This document shows, piece after piece, positions 18,908 through 28,098 of a DNA stretch of 64,000 nt. Source of the DNA: Bacteroidales bacterium (GTDB lineage Bacteria > Bacteroidota > Bacteroidia > Bacteroidales > UBA932); NCBI GenBank assembly GCA_017962705.1, contig JAGCUV010000060.1:1-64000 (forward strand), written 5' to 3'. Numbering within the stretch: the stretch's first letter is position 1; every line of letters starts with the position of its first letter. The position numbers were made by a program, and so were the translations under genes. The notes under the pieces were generated by a model. It saw only the letters and a list, made by a program, of their open reading frames with translations. It made no database searches and had not been told where the DNA came from.

Positions 18908-19171
18908 CTATCTGGACGAATAGAGCTTGTCAACCAGTTCCTGTCCGCTGCAACCGAGTTCTTTGCGGATGTAACGGTCGAGTTGGTACCGGGGCAGCCC
19001 GAGCCGGCGACACCAGTCGGTGAAGGTCAAGTCCGGCATGACGGGCGCAGCACCGTCACTTCCGATGGGAACAGGGCTTTGCGCGCTCAGCGCATCGTAG
19101 AGGGTTTGCAGCGCCTGGTCGGGCGACAATTCCTGCCACCGGGAGAAAAAAGAAGTAAAAATATTTCCCAT
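18908..19171 (-). CDS. Small protein with a helix-turn-helix-like C-terminus, unknown function
   Basis: The product has 87 residues from ATG 19171. A start at 19192 is possible but adds a segment without clear coding character. The C-terminal half (FTDWCRRLGLPRYQLDRYI) looks like a helix-turn-helix, and the N-terminal half is amphipathic with an acidic middle. A CATCTTTG box lies just upstream on the minus strand, a weak -7 element. It has no signal peptide, so it is cytosolic. It may be a small DNA-binding protein; I do not recognise a named family. Confidence 0.5.
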   Translation of the reverse strand: MGNIFTSFFSRWQELSPDQALQTLYDALSAQSPVPIGSDGAAPVMPDLTFTDWCRRLGLPRYQLDRYIRKELGCSGQELVDKLYSSR

Positions 19172-19316
19172 AATTCTTTTATTTAGCAGCAAAGATGCCT
19201 ATTTTAACTCAAAAAGGGAAATAAAATTACTCTCAAATTTACAAAGTGCAAAAAAATTTCTTTTTCTTGACCTTTTTTGTGAAAATGCAACATTTGTAGA
19301 TGCGGCAAAGCGGGTT

Positions 19317-20318
19317 TTAGCGGCGCAGGCGGACAAATATACTTAAGGGGAGGATTTTCCCGTTGCGGTCGGAAAGGGCTAGTTCACCACTTTCCAGGTG
19401 GAAGGGTGGATTTTTCCCGGGAGCGCCTGCCGAAGGCTTGGGCAAGCCGAAGGCTTCGCGGACGACGGTCTCGCCGAGGGTGGCGCTGAAGCCGTTGGAG
19501 TAGAGGTTGAGCACCATGAAACTGTTCTCGGGCGCCAGAATGGCGGCGACTTGGCGGAGCATTTCGAAAAGGCACTCGTCCAGTTTCCATTTCTCGCCGT
19601 CCGGCCCGTGCCCATAGGCCGGCGGGTCGAGAATGATGCCTTTGTAGACATTGCCGCGCCTGGCTTCGCGGCGGGCGAATTTCAGGGCATCCTCCACCAC
19701 CCAGCGGATGCCGTCCATCCGGCTGTATTCCATATTGCCGCGGGCCCAGGTGACGACTTGCCGCACGGAGTCCAGATGCGTCACATCCGCGCCGGCGGCC
19801 TTGGCGGCCAGCGATGCCGCGCCCGTGTAGGCAAACAGGTTCAGCACCTTGACAGGAGAAGCGCTGTCGCCCCCGGCCTGGCGGGTGGTCTTGCGGGCCT
19901 GCAGCACCAGTTCGCGCGTATTCTTATAGATGTATTCCCAGTTGGGAGCCTGTTCGGGAAACACGCCGACGTGCTTGAACGAGGTCAGGCCCAGCCGTAA
20001 TTGGAAGGAAGGGCCGTCCGTCCGCTCATCAGGATGCCCGGTCGGGCCGGAGTAGCGGATATACCACTGGTCCTCCATTTTTTTGAGCCGGTCCCAGGTG
20101 CCGCTGTCCTCTTTTCCGGCTTTTCCGAATCCGGCGCCGGGACGGAACCAGGTGTGCGTCAATTGCTGCCACTGGCTTTCAGAAAGGGATTTTCCCCACA
20201 GCGCCTTGGGCTCGGGACGGCGGAGATAATATGGACCGAAGCGTTCCAGTTTCTCGCCGTCGCCGCTGTCCACCAATTCATAATCCGCCCATTGCGGAGA
20301 AGGAAGCTCCAGTGTCAT
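19317..20318 (-). CDS. Class I SAM-dependent rRNA methyltransferase (RlmI-like)
   Basis: The product has 333 residues. The SAM-binding motif is VLNLFAYTGAASLAAKAAG, followed by the acidic loop THLDSV and the catalytic-domain motif ILDPPAYG. This layout fits the Methyltrans_SAM family that contains the 23S rRNA m5C1962 methyltransferase, but the N-terminal PUA domain is missing or replaced, so the exact target is uncertain. It is the last gene of a minus-strand operon and overlaps the lpxH stop by 4 nt. Confidence 0.82.
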   Translation of the reverse strand: MTLELPSPQWADYELVDSGDGEKLERFGPYYLRRPEPKALWGKSLSESQWQQLTHTWFRPGAGFGKAGKEDSGTWDRLKKMEDQWYIRYSGPTGHPDERTDGPSFQLRLGLTSFKHVGVFPEQAPNWEYIYKNTRELVLQARKTTRQAGGDSASPVKVLNLFAYTGAASLAAKAAGADVTHLDSVRQVVTWARGNMEYSRMDGIRWVVEDALKFARREARRGNVYKGIILDPPAYGHGPDGEKWKLDECLFEMLRQVAAILAPENSFMVLNLYSNGFSATLGETVVREAFGLPKPSAGAPGKNPPFHLESGELALSDRNGKILPLSIFVRLRR

Positions 20319-21121
20319 AGGGTATCATTTTGAGGGTTCGCTGCAGATTCGCTTTTTGCCGCTTCCGTGGGCCGGTTGACGATGCTCAGCTCCCCGCTTT
20401 CGTGGTCGATGACTGCGTAGGCATCGGCGCGGATCCAGTCTTTCAGGACAATGAGTTCTCCGCCTGCAGGAAGAGGCATACGTACGTGTGCGTGGAAGTG
20501 TCCGAAAATGAAATAATCCACCGGCTCACCCATAGACGCGCGTTCTTCAGCAAATTGCTCGGCAAACTGATAGATGGGCTCCTGCTCCCCCCGGAAGGTG
20601 TAAGGCGTCATGCGACGGCGGCGTTTGCGTTTGTTGCGCGACCAGCCGTTGCCGAAGGAGAAGGCGATATAAGGATGCAGCAGGCTGAACAGCCACTGCA
20701 GCACTTTGTTGTGGAAAATCCAGTAGAGGATGCGATACCCCATTCCCGTGGGACCCAGGCCGTCCCCGTGTCCCAGGCAGAGCGTCTTCCCGCCGATGCG
20801 CGTAAGGAACGGTTGTTCCAAACGCTTCATGCCCAGTTCTTCGAAATAATGGTAGGTCCACACATCGTGGTTTCCGGGGAAGAAATAGACCTGTACGCCC
20901 CGGTCCATCAGCTCGACCAAAGCTGCGAACACCCGGACATACCCTTTGGGGACGACATCGCGGTATTCGTACCAAAAGTCCCAGATATCCCCCATCAGAT
21001 AGAGGCTGTCGGTGTCGGAGGGTAAAGAGCGCAGGAAGCGGGCAAAACGCAACTCCCGGTCTTTTTCATCCGCGACCGTCAAGCCCAGGTGGACATCGGC
21101 AACAAAATAGGACTTCGGCAT
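20315..21121 (-). CDS. lpxH: UDP-2,3-diacylglucosamine diphosphatase (LpxH type)
   Basis: The product has 268 residues of the calcineurin-like phosphoesterase fold. Metal ligands are visible: Asp9 and His11 (ADVHLG), Asp45 (GDIWDFW), Asn84 and His85 (GNHD), His118 (GHGDG), and His208 and His210 (GHFHAH). The GDIWDFWYEY segment and the Arg/Lys-rich insert near 161-171 fit the Bacteroidota LpxH group, which cleaves UDP-diacyl-GlcN to lipid X at the inner membrane during lipid A synthesis. It starts 4 nt after the uppP stop, so envelope precursors are the operon theme. Confidence 0.88.
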   Translation of the reverse strand: MPKSYFVADVHLGLTVADEKDRELRFARFLRSLPSDTDSLYLMGDIWDFWYEYRDVVPKGYVRVFAALVELMDRGVQVYFFPGNHDVWTYHYFEELGMKRLEQPFLTRIGGKTLCLGHGDGLGPTGMGYRILYWIFHNKVLQWLFSLLHPYIAFSFGNGWSRNKRKRRRRMTPYTFRGEQEPIYQFAEQFAEERASMGEPVDYFIFGHFHAHVRMPLPAGGELIVLKDWIRADAYAVIDHESGELSIVNRPTEAAKSESAANPQNDTL

Positions 21122-21125
21122 AACT

Positions 21126-21959
21126 TTATGAAAGGAAAATCAAGGTCAACAATCCGGCCAGCGCGCAATACACGGCAAACCAGCTCAAACGGGCCTTCTT
21201 GACCAGCGCAATCATCACGCGGCAGGCGAACAGGCCGGAGACAAAGGCGGCGGCAAAGCCGCAAATCAGCGGTATGGCGCCTATCTGGGTAGAAAAAATG
21301 TCCCCTTTCAGTACATCCAAGAAAGCCTCGCCCAAAATGGGAACCAGCACCATCAGGAAGGAGAATTGGGCCACTTCGCTTCGCTTGACACCCGAAAGCA
21401 GGCCGGTGGAAATGGTGGTGCCGGAGCGGGACAAACCGGGAAGGACGGCCAGGCTCTGGCCCAGGCCAATCACAAAGGCCTGCCACCAGGAAATACCGTT
21501 GCGGCCTCCGGTTGTGTCCTTCGCGGCGCACGAACCGCAGCACAGCCCTTTGAGTTTGTTGTAATGGTCCGAAAGAAACAACAACAGCGCCGTGATCAGC
21601 AGACAAACGCCCACCACGGTCATCGAGGAGAACAGCGCCTCCACCCGGTCTTTGAAAAATAGCCCCACCACCATAACCGGAATCATCGAAAGGCCGATTT
21701 TCAAAATATAATCCGTCCCGTCGTTGTATTGGAAACGGAACAAATCTTTCAACAAGCCCCAGATTTGACGACGAAAGACGACGATGGTTGCCAGTACGGT
21801 AGCGGCATGGACCAACACCACGAACAGAAGGTCCTCACCCCCTTCCAATTGCGTCCCGAGCAGGCGTTGTCCAATCATCAGATGGCCGCTGCTGCTGACG
21901 GGCAAAAACTCGGTCAGGCCTTGAATCAGGCCCAAAATCAATGCTTCCAGCCAGTTCAT
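21126..21959 (-). CDS. uppP: Undecaprenyl-diphosphatase (UppP/BacA)
   Basis: The product has 277 hydrophobic residues with several membrane helices. The motifs are GLTEFLPVSSSGH (Glu17 and His27) and LPGLSRSGTTIS, which hold the catalytic residues. The enzyme recycles undecaprenyl diphosphate to the monophosphate carrier for peptidoglycan and O-antigen and gives bacitracin tolerance. Its start overlaps the DUF3098 stop by 4 nt (ATGA). In many Bacteroidota truB comes next; here lpxH does. Confidence 0.95.
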   Translation of the reverse strand: MNWLEALILGLIQGLTEFLPVSSSGHLMIGQRLLGTQLEGGEDLLFVVLVHAATVLATIVVFRRQIWGLLKDLFRFQYNDGTDYILKIGLSMIPVMVVGLFFKDRVEALFSSMTVVGVCLLITALLLFLSDHYNKLKGLCCGSCAAKDTTGGRNGISWWQAFVIGLGQSLAVLPGLSRSGTTISTGLLSGVKRSEVAQFSFLMVLVPILGEAFLDVLKGDIFSTQIGAIPLICGFAAAFVSGLFACRVMIALVKKARLSWFAVYCALAGLLTLIFLS

Positions 21960-22225
21960 TGCTTCGGTTTACGCATAATACCTACGATGACCGTCGCTAC
22001 CCCGGCCAGGATGACCAGAGGAGCAAGTACTGTCCGGCGAAAATCGAACATCGCATAACTGAAGCGGTTCGGGTCGTCGCTGCCTCCGCCTATCATCAGA
22101 ATAAAGCCCAGCACCATCACACCAAAGCCGATGGCCAGCAGCAAAATCCCCGTGCGAGGGACAGGCATCCCGGGCAGATTTTCCTGTGAGGAGGGGGAAT
22201 TCTTTTTTTTCAACCAATCTTTCAT
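21956..22225 (-). CDS. DUF3098 membrane protein
   Basis: The product has 89 residues from ATG 22225, 4 nt after the ftsX stop. Two membrane helices are visible (GILLLAIGFGVMVLGFILMI, then LAPLVILAGVATVIVGIM) with a soluble stretch PNRFSYAMFDFRR between them, the hallmark of DUF3098. The family is found almost only in Bacteroidota and sits between ftsX and uppP. Its function is not known; the context suggests cell-envelope or division work. Confidence 0.88.
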   Translation of the reverse strand: MKDWLKKKNSPSSQENLPGMPVPRTGILLLAIGFGVMVLGFILMIGGGSDDPNRFSYAMFDFRRTVLAPLVILAGVATVIVGIMRKPKQ

Positions 22226-22229
22226 CGTG

Positions 22230-23108
22230 TCAATAATATAATTCCGTACGGTCCAGACCAATCATCCGGCCGACCGTAAAATAGGTGCCGCACAAACAAA
22301 TGACCAGGCCTGAAGCCAACACAATGCCCATCGCGACCAACACGCGTTCCAGCGGGAACACTTCATAAAAGGGCGGTAATTGGCTACGCAGAAAAAACAA
22401 CAGACCGGTAAGGGCGGCGCAAGCCAACTCGACGGAAAACAGGGCCTGCACCAAGGCTTGCACCAGAAAAGGGCGGCGAATAAAATTTTTGGTCGCCCCC
22501 ACCAGCTTCATCGTATGGACGGTAAAGCGCCGGGCATAGACACTCAAACGAATCGTGTTGTTAATCAGCACGAAGGACAGGAACAGCAGAAGTGCGATCA
22601 GCCCGGCCAGGATCATGCTGATTTTGGCCAGATTTTGGTTCATCGCGTCCACGATACCTTCCTGATAGGTCACATTGTCCACCAGGGGAGAAGCCATCAG
22701 ATTGTGGCGAAGCACCTCCATGCTGTCGCGGACGACATACTCCCCTTTCAAGGTCAAATCCAGCGAAATGGGAATGGGGGCGGAAGAGAAAACCGAGAGG
22801 AAATCTTCGCCCAGCAATTCGGACATTTCCTTGATACCTTGTTCTTTGGAAATATAGGTGGAGGATTTGATGTAGGGACTTCTATCCAGCTCGGAAAGAA
22901 AAGCGAGCGCCTGATTTTCTCCCACATCCTGCTTCATGAGCACTGTCACGCTCATGTTCTCCTTGATGTAGCGGGAAAAACGTCCGGTATTGACCAGCAA
23001 CAAACTGCCTACACCCACCAGCAGCAAAACGAGCGAGATGCTGATGACGGATGATACCCAGGCGCTTAACAGCCTCCGATTCAACAGATGTGATTGAGAT
23101 TCGGACAT
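22230..23108 (-). CDS. ftsX: Cell-division protein FtsX
   Basis: The product has 292 residues from ATG 23108. It has one N-terminal helix (VSSVISISLVLLLVGVGSLL), a periplasmic domain (NMSVTVLMKQD...YISKEQGIKEM, LGEDFLSVF), and three C-terminal helices, as expected for FtsX. With the ATPase FtsE it activates septal peptidoglycan hydrolases. FtsE is not in the window, which is normal in this phylum. The start is only 7 nt from a -7 box, so the mRNA may be leaderless. It is the first gene of the ftsX-DUF3098-uppP-lpxH-MTase operon. Confidence 0.93.
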   Translation of the reverse strand: MSESQSHLLNRRLLSAWVSSVISISLVLLLVGVGSLLLVNTGRFSRYIKENMSVTVLMKQDVGENQALAFLSELDRSPYIKSSTYISKEQGIKEMSELLGEDFLSVFSSAPIPISLDLTLKGEYVVRDSMEVLRHNLMASPLVDNVTYQEGIVDAMNQNLAKISMILAGLIALLLFLSFVLINNTIRLSVYARRFTVHTMKLVGATKNFIRRPFLVQALVQALFSVELACAALTGLLFFLRSQLPPFYEVFPLERVLVAMGIVLASGLVICLCGTYFTVGRMIGLDRTELYY

Positions 23109-23115
23109 AACGATA

Positions 23116-23147
23116 CAAATGTACGAATAAGCCGAGAGAAAAGCAAA
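23116..23147 (-). promoter_or_regulatory. Promoter-bearing palindromic element, copy B (ftsX operon)
   Basis: On the minus strand TTTG (23147-23144), a 20-nt spacer and TACATTTG (23123-23116) form a consensus promoter. The -33 box lies in the right arm of a perfect 10-bp inverted repeat (GAAAAGCAAA / TTTGCTTTTC, 7-nt loop), preceded by CGCCTCG. Spacer and arms match copies A, C1 and C2. Confidence 0.8.
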
Positions 23148-23276
23148 CTGCAAATTTGCTTTTCCGAGGCGAAAGTACATGCCGCGATTAAAAAGAAGCG
23201 GAACTTACAAAAAAAATTGTTATCTTTGTGAGAAATTGTGCCAATATGTCCGCTTGCGGACAACATCAGACAATAT

Positions 23277-24092
23277 ATGGGAGAAACAAAAAGAGTACTA
23301 TTTATCAATTCGGAGATATTTCCCTATCTTCCGGAGAGTCCGCTTGCAAACATCGGCCGTTACCTGCCGCAGGGGATTCAGGACAGGAAAAAGGAAATCC
23401 GCTCTTTTATGCCTCGCTTCGGCTGTATCAACGAGCGCAAACACCAGCTTCACGAAGTGATTCGCCTGTCGGGGATGAACCTCATTATCGGCGATGTAGA
23501 CCGGCCTTTGATCATCAAGGTCGCCTCCTTGGCTGCTGCCCGTATGCAGGTCTATTTCATCGCCAACGAGGATTATTTCAACCGCAAAGCGACCCTGACA
23601 GACGCCAGGGGGAAAGCCTTTGCTGACAATGCCGAGCGTGCGATTTTCTTTGCACGCGGCGTGTTGGAAACGGTCAAAAAACTGCGTTGGGCGCCCGATA
23701 TCATCCACTGCCAGGGATGGATCAGCCATCTTATTCCCCTTTATCTGAAGAAAAGTTATTGCAAGGATCCCATCTTTGCGCACAGCAAGGTGGTACTCTC
23801 CTTATATAATGATTTGCAGCAGGAACCTTTCCAGGCAGACTTTATGACAAAGGCGCTTATCCCGGGGGTCAGCAATGAGGATGTCGCCCTGCTGGAGCAG
23901 CCGACCGGCGTCAATCTGGCCAAGATTGCTGCACAATTCAGCGATGGACTCATTTTCGGCAGTCCGGATATTGAGCCGGAGCTCGCGGCATGGAGTCGGG
24001 ATTTGGGGCTTCCTACCTTGGAATTCAACCGGGAATCCTTTGAAAACGGGCACTATGTCGATGAATACAACGACTTCTATGATCAATTTTAG
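23277..24092 (+). CDS. Glycogen/starch synthase, short GT5 form
   Basis: The product has 271 residues from ATG 23277 (MGETKRVLFINSEIFPYLPE), where the family normally starts. It covers only the N-terminal GT5 domain, with ADP-glucose synthase features (SPLANIGRYLPQGI, DIIHCQGWISHLIP). The C-terminal GT-B half of ordinary glycogen synthases (about 480 residues) is missing. Short forms of this kind are usual in Bacteroidales beside a DUF4270 gene, so this is not a local truncation. Whether it makes glucan is unclear. A TATCTTTG box lies at 23221-23228. Confidence 0.82.
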   Translation: MGETKRVLFINSEIFPYLPESPLANIGRYLPQGIQDRKKEIRSFMPRFGCINERKHQLHEVIRLSGMNLIIGDVDRPLIIKVASLAAARMQVYFIANEDYFNRKATLTDARGKAFADNAERAIFFARGVLETVKKLRWAPDIIHCQGWISHLIPLYLKKSYCKDPIFAHSKVVLSLYNDLQQEPFQADFMTKALIPGVSNEDVALLEQPTGVNLAKIAAQFSDGLIFGSPDIEPELAAWSRDLGLPTLEFNRESFENGHYVDEYNDFYDQF

Positions 24093-25833
24093 GGTTCGGA
24101 TTTTTTTAATCGGGTTGTTGTTCCTTCCTTCCTGCGTCAAGGTCAATACGGATCTTGGCCAGAATCTGGCTCCCCGAGAGCATCGCTATGATGTGCTCTG
24201 TGAGACGATTCCCCTCAAGAACATTCGTGTACAGCGCGCAGAGAAATCATTCGGCCGCAGCAGCTTCCGCATCACTGTGGGGGCCGTTAAAGACGAAGAA
24301 TTCGGCTTGACTGTCAAGTCTTCCGCCTTCACCCTCATTCCGGTGGATTCCGTGCTGAATTTCGGCCGGGAAACCGAATTCAAAAGTTTTTATCTGACCC
24401 TTTCGCGCGACTCTCTATCCATGCCCTTCGGCGAAGATCCCAGGACGCCCCAGTCTTTGCGCGTATATGCGCTCAACGATCAGTGCGATATCAACAACGC
24501 GAAAGAATTCTTTTATACGGAAGATGTCAAGAAGATAGACCAAGCCCTCATCGGTGCAGAGCCCATTACCGACTACGGCCTTGTCTATTCCGGCGAGGAT
24601 ACGCTGAACATTCATTTCCGGTCCGAATTCTACAATGGCCTGAAGGCAAAATGGCTTGCCAAGGCTACGGAAAATGAGAATCACGAGAAAGTTTTCCGGG
24701 TGGATCACTTCGACACCTTGAGCAATTCGAGTTACCTGAAAGACTTTCCGGGCATCTATCTGACTTGTGACGAACCGGCCGGAAGCAGCAAAGGCCGTTT
24801 CAACCTCTTTCAGTTGAAATTGGATGTCAACACCAGCACCTATGTCATTTCCGGCAATTTTGCGGAATTGCGTTTTCGCGCGAAATATGGCACGAATGAG
24901 ACGGACCCGCCGAAAGATACTTCCTTTATTTTCCTGATCGGTGCCCAATCCGTTCCCACAGATGCCGCCAGCCTGCCCCGACAGGAGGCTTTCAACGGTA
25001 TTTCTCATTCTCCTTTGAAAGTGCTGGACGGGATGACGCTCGCTGCCGACGGCAAGAGTTACCAGGCCGGGACTAAAATTTACGTGGAAGGAGGAGCCGG
25101 ATTGCGCCCTGTCATTTCCGCTGAAGAAATTCGCGATTCGCTGTTTCGTAGTTTTGCCAAGCGCAAAATCAAGGATATCAACAAAGTCATTATTGACCAG
25201 GCCTCCATCATATTCTCTTTTAAAGAGCCTGCTAATTTTGATATATTGGACCAGTATCCGCAAATGTTTGCACCGATGCATTCCATCCTGGACAGTGCTG
25301 ATTTCCGCATTTACGGGAAAACGGAAAAAATCATTTACACCGATTTTCCGCCCATCACCGACGCGGGCGTCAGTGCAGAAGACCAGGGCATGGTGGACCG
25401 CAGCAACCTGGAATATTCGCCGGACATCAGTTTCCACACCCAACACTTGCTGAAGTTGAAAAATCCTTCGGATGAAGATTTGGCCAAACAGGATATCTGG
25501 ATGTTTATCAAAGCCCCGGAGACCATCATCACGCAGGCCGTTTCCAACGCCGATGCCGACTACTACAACCAGTTGATGTATTACAGTTATCTCAACAGCA
25601 TGTATGGCGGCGGATACGGCGGCTATGGTGGTTACGGCTACAACAATTACAACAGTTACTATAGTATGATGTACTACTATAGCATGATGAATTCCTCCTC
25701 CGGAAGCACCTCCAGCGTGCAGTATCTGGCGGATCCGGCCCGCTACTACAACGCCGTCCTCTGCGGCCCGGACGATGCGAACCACCCGGTCCTCCGCGTC
25801 GTCTACAGCATTCCCAAAGATTGCATCGAATAA
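24079..25833 (+). CDS. DUF4270 lipoprotein
   Basis: The product has 584 residues from ATG 24079, overlapping the synthase gene by 14 nt; an ATG at 24061 is the alternative. A lipoprotein signal ends in FLPSC, followed by VKVNTDLGQNL, the usual start of DUF4270 proteins. Near the C-terminus is a Tyr/Gly/Asn-rich stretch (YGGGYGGYGGYGYNNYNSYY), probably flexible. DUF4270 proteins are envelope lipoproteins of unknown function, almost always beside the short glycogen synthase. The gene is convergent with the alpha-galactosidase, 1 nt away. Confidence 0.85.
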   Translation: MINFRVRIFLIGLLFLPSCVKVNTDLGQNLAPREHRYDVLCETIPLKNIRVQRAEKSFGRSSFRITVGAVKDEEFGLTVKSSAFTLIPVDSVLNFGRETEFKSFYLTLSRDSLSMPFGEDPRTPQSLRVYALNDQCDINNAKEFFYTEDVKKIDQALIGAEPITDYGLVYSGEDTLNIHFRSEFYNGLKAKWLAKATENENHEKVFRVDHFDTLSNSSYLKDFPGIYLTCDEPAGSSKGRFNLFQLKLDVNTSTYVISGNFAELRFRAKYGTNETDPPKDTSFIFLIGAQSVPTDAASLPRQEAFNGISHSPLKVLDGMTLAADGKSYQAGTKIYVEGGAGLRPVISAEEIRDSLFRSFAKRKIKDINKVIIDQASIIFSFKEPANFDILDQYPQMFAPMHSILDSADFRIYGKTEKIIYTDFPPITDAGVSAEDQGMVDRSNLEYSPDISFHTQHLLKLKNPSDEDLAKQDIWMFIKAPETIITQAVSNADADYYNQLMYYSYLNSMYGGGYGGYGGYGYNNYNSYYSMMYYYSMMNSSSGSTSSVQYLADPARYYNAVLCGPDDANHPVLRVVYSIPKDCIE

Positions 25834-25834
25834 T

Positions 25835-28081
25835 CTACTCCGCCTCGAGGTAGAAGATGGCGCTGGAGTAGGTCTTGTAGAGATAGGGGTTGAAGCCGCC
25901 GTTCATCAGGAAGTCTCCGGTGAAGGTCTTTCCGTTGCCCCACCAGCAGGATTTATCCACATTCAGTTCGTTCACCTTGTAGCGCAGGTCGGGGTTGAGG
26001 CCGTCCAAATGGAGCGTGCGGAAAATCTCGCGGCTCTCATAAGACAGGTTGAATCCATAGACCACCGCCCGGCGCTTGTCCTGCGAGACATACATCAGGG
26101 CGTAACGTCCCTCTTCGGGTGCGACGAGCCGGTAGAGGTCTCCGTTGAACACCAGGTCACGGTACTGCTTGTAAGACTTGATACAGCGGTCGGCCAAGTC
26201 GCGTTCTGAATCACTCAGGTCCTTGGGCTGGAGTTCCATACCCAGACGGCCTGCGCAAGCCATATCGAAACGGAATTTGAGGGGCGTGATAGCGCCGCTC
26301 TGGTGGTTGGGAACGGCAGAAACGTGGCAACCCATAATGCTGGCGGGATAGATGAGGCTGGTGCCGTACTGGATGCGGGAACGGCAGATGGCATCCGTAT
26401 TGTCACTGGTCCAGACTTCGTTGTGATAAGCCAACTGGCCGTAGTCCACGCGGCTTCCACCGGAGGAGCAGCACTGGATGATGACCTCGGGATACTTTTC
26501 GCGAACCCTGCGCAGCACCTTGTAATAGCCCTGCACATATTCCACAAAGAAACGGTCCTGGTCTTTCTGCCAGTCGCTGCCGAAAGAGTTCACCACGCGG
26601 TTGCAGTCCCATTTGATATAGTCAATCTTGTCGGAGAGTTGCATCGTGCGGTCGAAAACACCGAATACGAAGTCCTGCACGGCCGGATTGCTCAAATCCA
26701 GCAGCCATTGGTTGCGGCCCGTGTAGATCTCGCGCCCCGGGCTGCGAACGACCCAGTCGGGATGGGCGTTGGCCAGATTGCTCTTCGGGTTGACCATTTC
26801 CGGCTCGATCCAGATGCCGAATTTCAGTCCCTTCTCGTGCGCGTGGGAAGCAATGTAATCGATGCCTTCGGGGAGTTTTTGGGTGTTGAGTTCCCAGTCA
26901 CCCAAACCGGCCCTGTCGTTGTTGCGGGCATATTCGCCGTTGCCGAACCAGCCGTCGTCCAGCACAAACATCTCCAAGCCCATTGCTGCGGCGTCATCTA
27001 TCATACTGATGAGCGTGGCGGCGTTGAAATTGAAGTACGCACCTTCCCAGCTGTTGAGCAGGGTGGGGTTGATTTTCTCTCCGCCATAGACCCCATTGAC
27101 GCGGGCCCAAGCATGGAGATTGCGAGAAGCCTGTCCGGCCCCGTTTCCCGACCAAGTCCAGATCATATCCGGTGTGGTGAAGGTCTCGCCGGCCGCCAGT
27201 TTATAGGCGGAGGCGTACGGATTGATGCCGGCGCAGATGTTGAGCTGGCTGATGGTACGGTCAAAGCAAAGTTTGAAGTTGCCGGACCAGGCCAAGGCGC
27301 CTGCAATCACCTCACCATATCGTTCATTGTATGCTTCTGTGTCAAGGCTGAGCAGGAAGGAAGGGTTGTTGAGTTTGGTGGCCGATACCCCGATGCGGGT
27401 CTCGATGACCTTCTTGTCGTGTCCCAGCAGTTCGTGATCCACACTCATTTCAGAACCCCAATGTCCCCAGAAGTGTGTGAGCAGGTATTTGTCTGCCTTG
27501 ACGGGCATAAAGGAAGAGGCGTATTCCAACAATTCGACGCTCTTTTTGCCGCCGTTCTTGATTTCACTGTGACTGACGATGACATTCTCTTTCTGCCAGG
27601 CCTGGTACACGAGAGCCACTTCCAGCGCCGTGACATAGTCCTTGAGGAAAATCGTGGTCGTCGTCACATCGTCCGCGACAGACACTTCGTGTCCCGTATA
27701 GTACAGTTCGGTGTTGTGGCTGCCGTCCGCATATTTCACGTGCAGGGCGGGCTCGTTGTTGTAACGTCCGCCTACGGTCGGCCATGCCATCGCCGCATCG
27801 CCATATTTCTCGGCACCGTGACGGGTGCGGGTGCCGGAAAACTCCAGAAACTGTCCGGGGTCTGCAATTCGTTTCCCGAAATGGTAACAGCGCAAAACCC
27901 CGGCCTTGTCTACATGGAACAACCACTGGACACCCTCCGTCTCGACCGCGATGACCTGTGCCTCGACGGTCGGGATGGCGACAACCGTATGCGTGTCTTT
28001 CTTTTTGTTTTTAGGGGCGGAGTAACCGATGGCGGGAAGCAGCAACAGGGCCGCTGATAAAAGCAAGAAGAATCGTTTCAT
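25835..28081 (-). CDS. Alpha-galactosidase, GH36
   Basis: The product has 748 residues with a cleavable signal peptide (MKRFFLLLSAALLLLPAIG), so it acts in the periplasm. The (beta/alpha)8 barrel has the nucleophile Asp492 in YIKWDCNR and the acid/base Asp560 in EVWTSDNTDA; LDDGWFG and GIWIEPEMVN are further GH36 motifs. It releases alpha-1,6-linked galactose from oligosaccharides such as raffinose or galactomannan. It lies 17 nt upstream of nothing else on its strand: its start faces the nagB stop, so nagB-type genes are transcribed first and may share the transcript. Confidence 0.95.
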   Translation of the reverse strand: MKRFFLLLSAALLLLPAIGYSAPKNKKKDTHTVVAIPTVEAQVIAVETEGVQWLFHVDKAGVLRCYHFGKRIADPGQFLEFSGTRTRHGAEKYGDAAMAWPTVGGRYNNEPALHVKYADGSHNTELYYTGHEVSVADDVTTTTIFLKDYVTALEVALVYQAWQKENVIVSHSEIKNGGKKSVELLEYASSFMPVKADKYLLTHFWGHWGSEMSVDHELLGHDKKVIETRIGVSATKLNNPSFLLSLDTEAYNERYGEVIAGALAWSGNFKLCFDRTISQLNICAGINPYASAYKLAAGETFTTPDMIWTWSGNGAGQASRNLHAWARVNGVYGGEKINPTLLNSWEGAYFNFNAATLISMIDDAAAMGLEMFVLDDGWFGNGEYARNNDRAGLGDWELNTQKLPEGIDYIASHAHEKGLKFGIWIEPEMVNPKSNLANAHPDWVVRSPGREIYTGRNQWLLDLSNPAVQDFVFGVFDRTMQLSDKIDYIKWDCNRVVNSFGSDWQKDQDRFFVEYVQGYYKVLRRVREKYPEVIIQCCSSGGSRVDYGQLAYHNEVWTSDNTDAICRSRIQYGTSLIYPASIMGCHVSAVPNHQSGAITPLKFRFDMACAGRLGMELQPKDLSDSERDLADRCIKSYKQYRDLVFNGDLYRLVAPEEGRYALMYVSQDKRRAVVYGFNLSYESREIFRTLHLDGLNPDLRYKVNELNVDKSCWWGNGKTFTGDFLMNGGFNPYLYKTYSSAIFYLEAE

Positions 28082-28098
28082 ACGGCAGGGATTCAGGT

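Noticed and set aside
23277..24092. Glycogen synthase as a truncated pseudogene
   Set aside because: Short GT5-only forms beside DUF4270 are the normal state in Bacteroidales, and the frame overlaps the next gene without debris of a C-terminal half.
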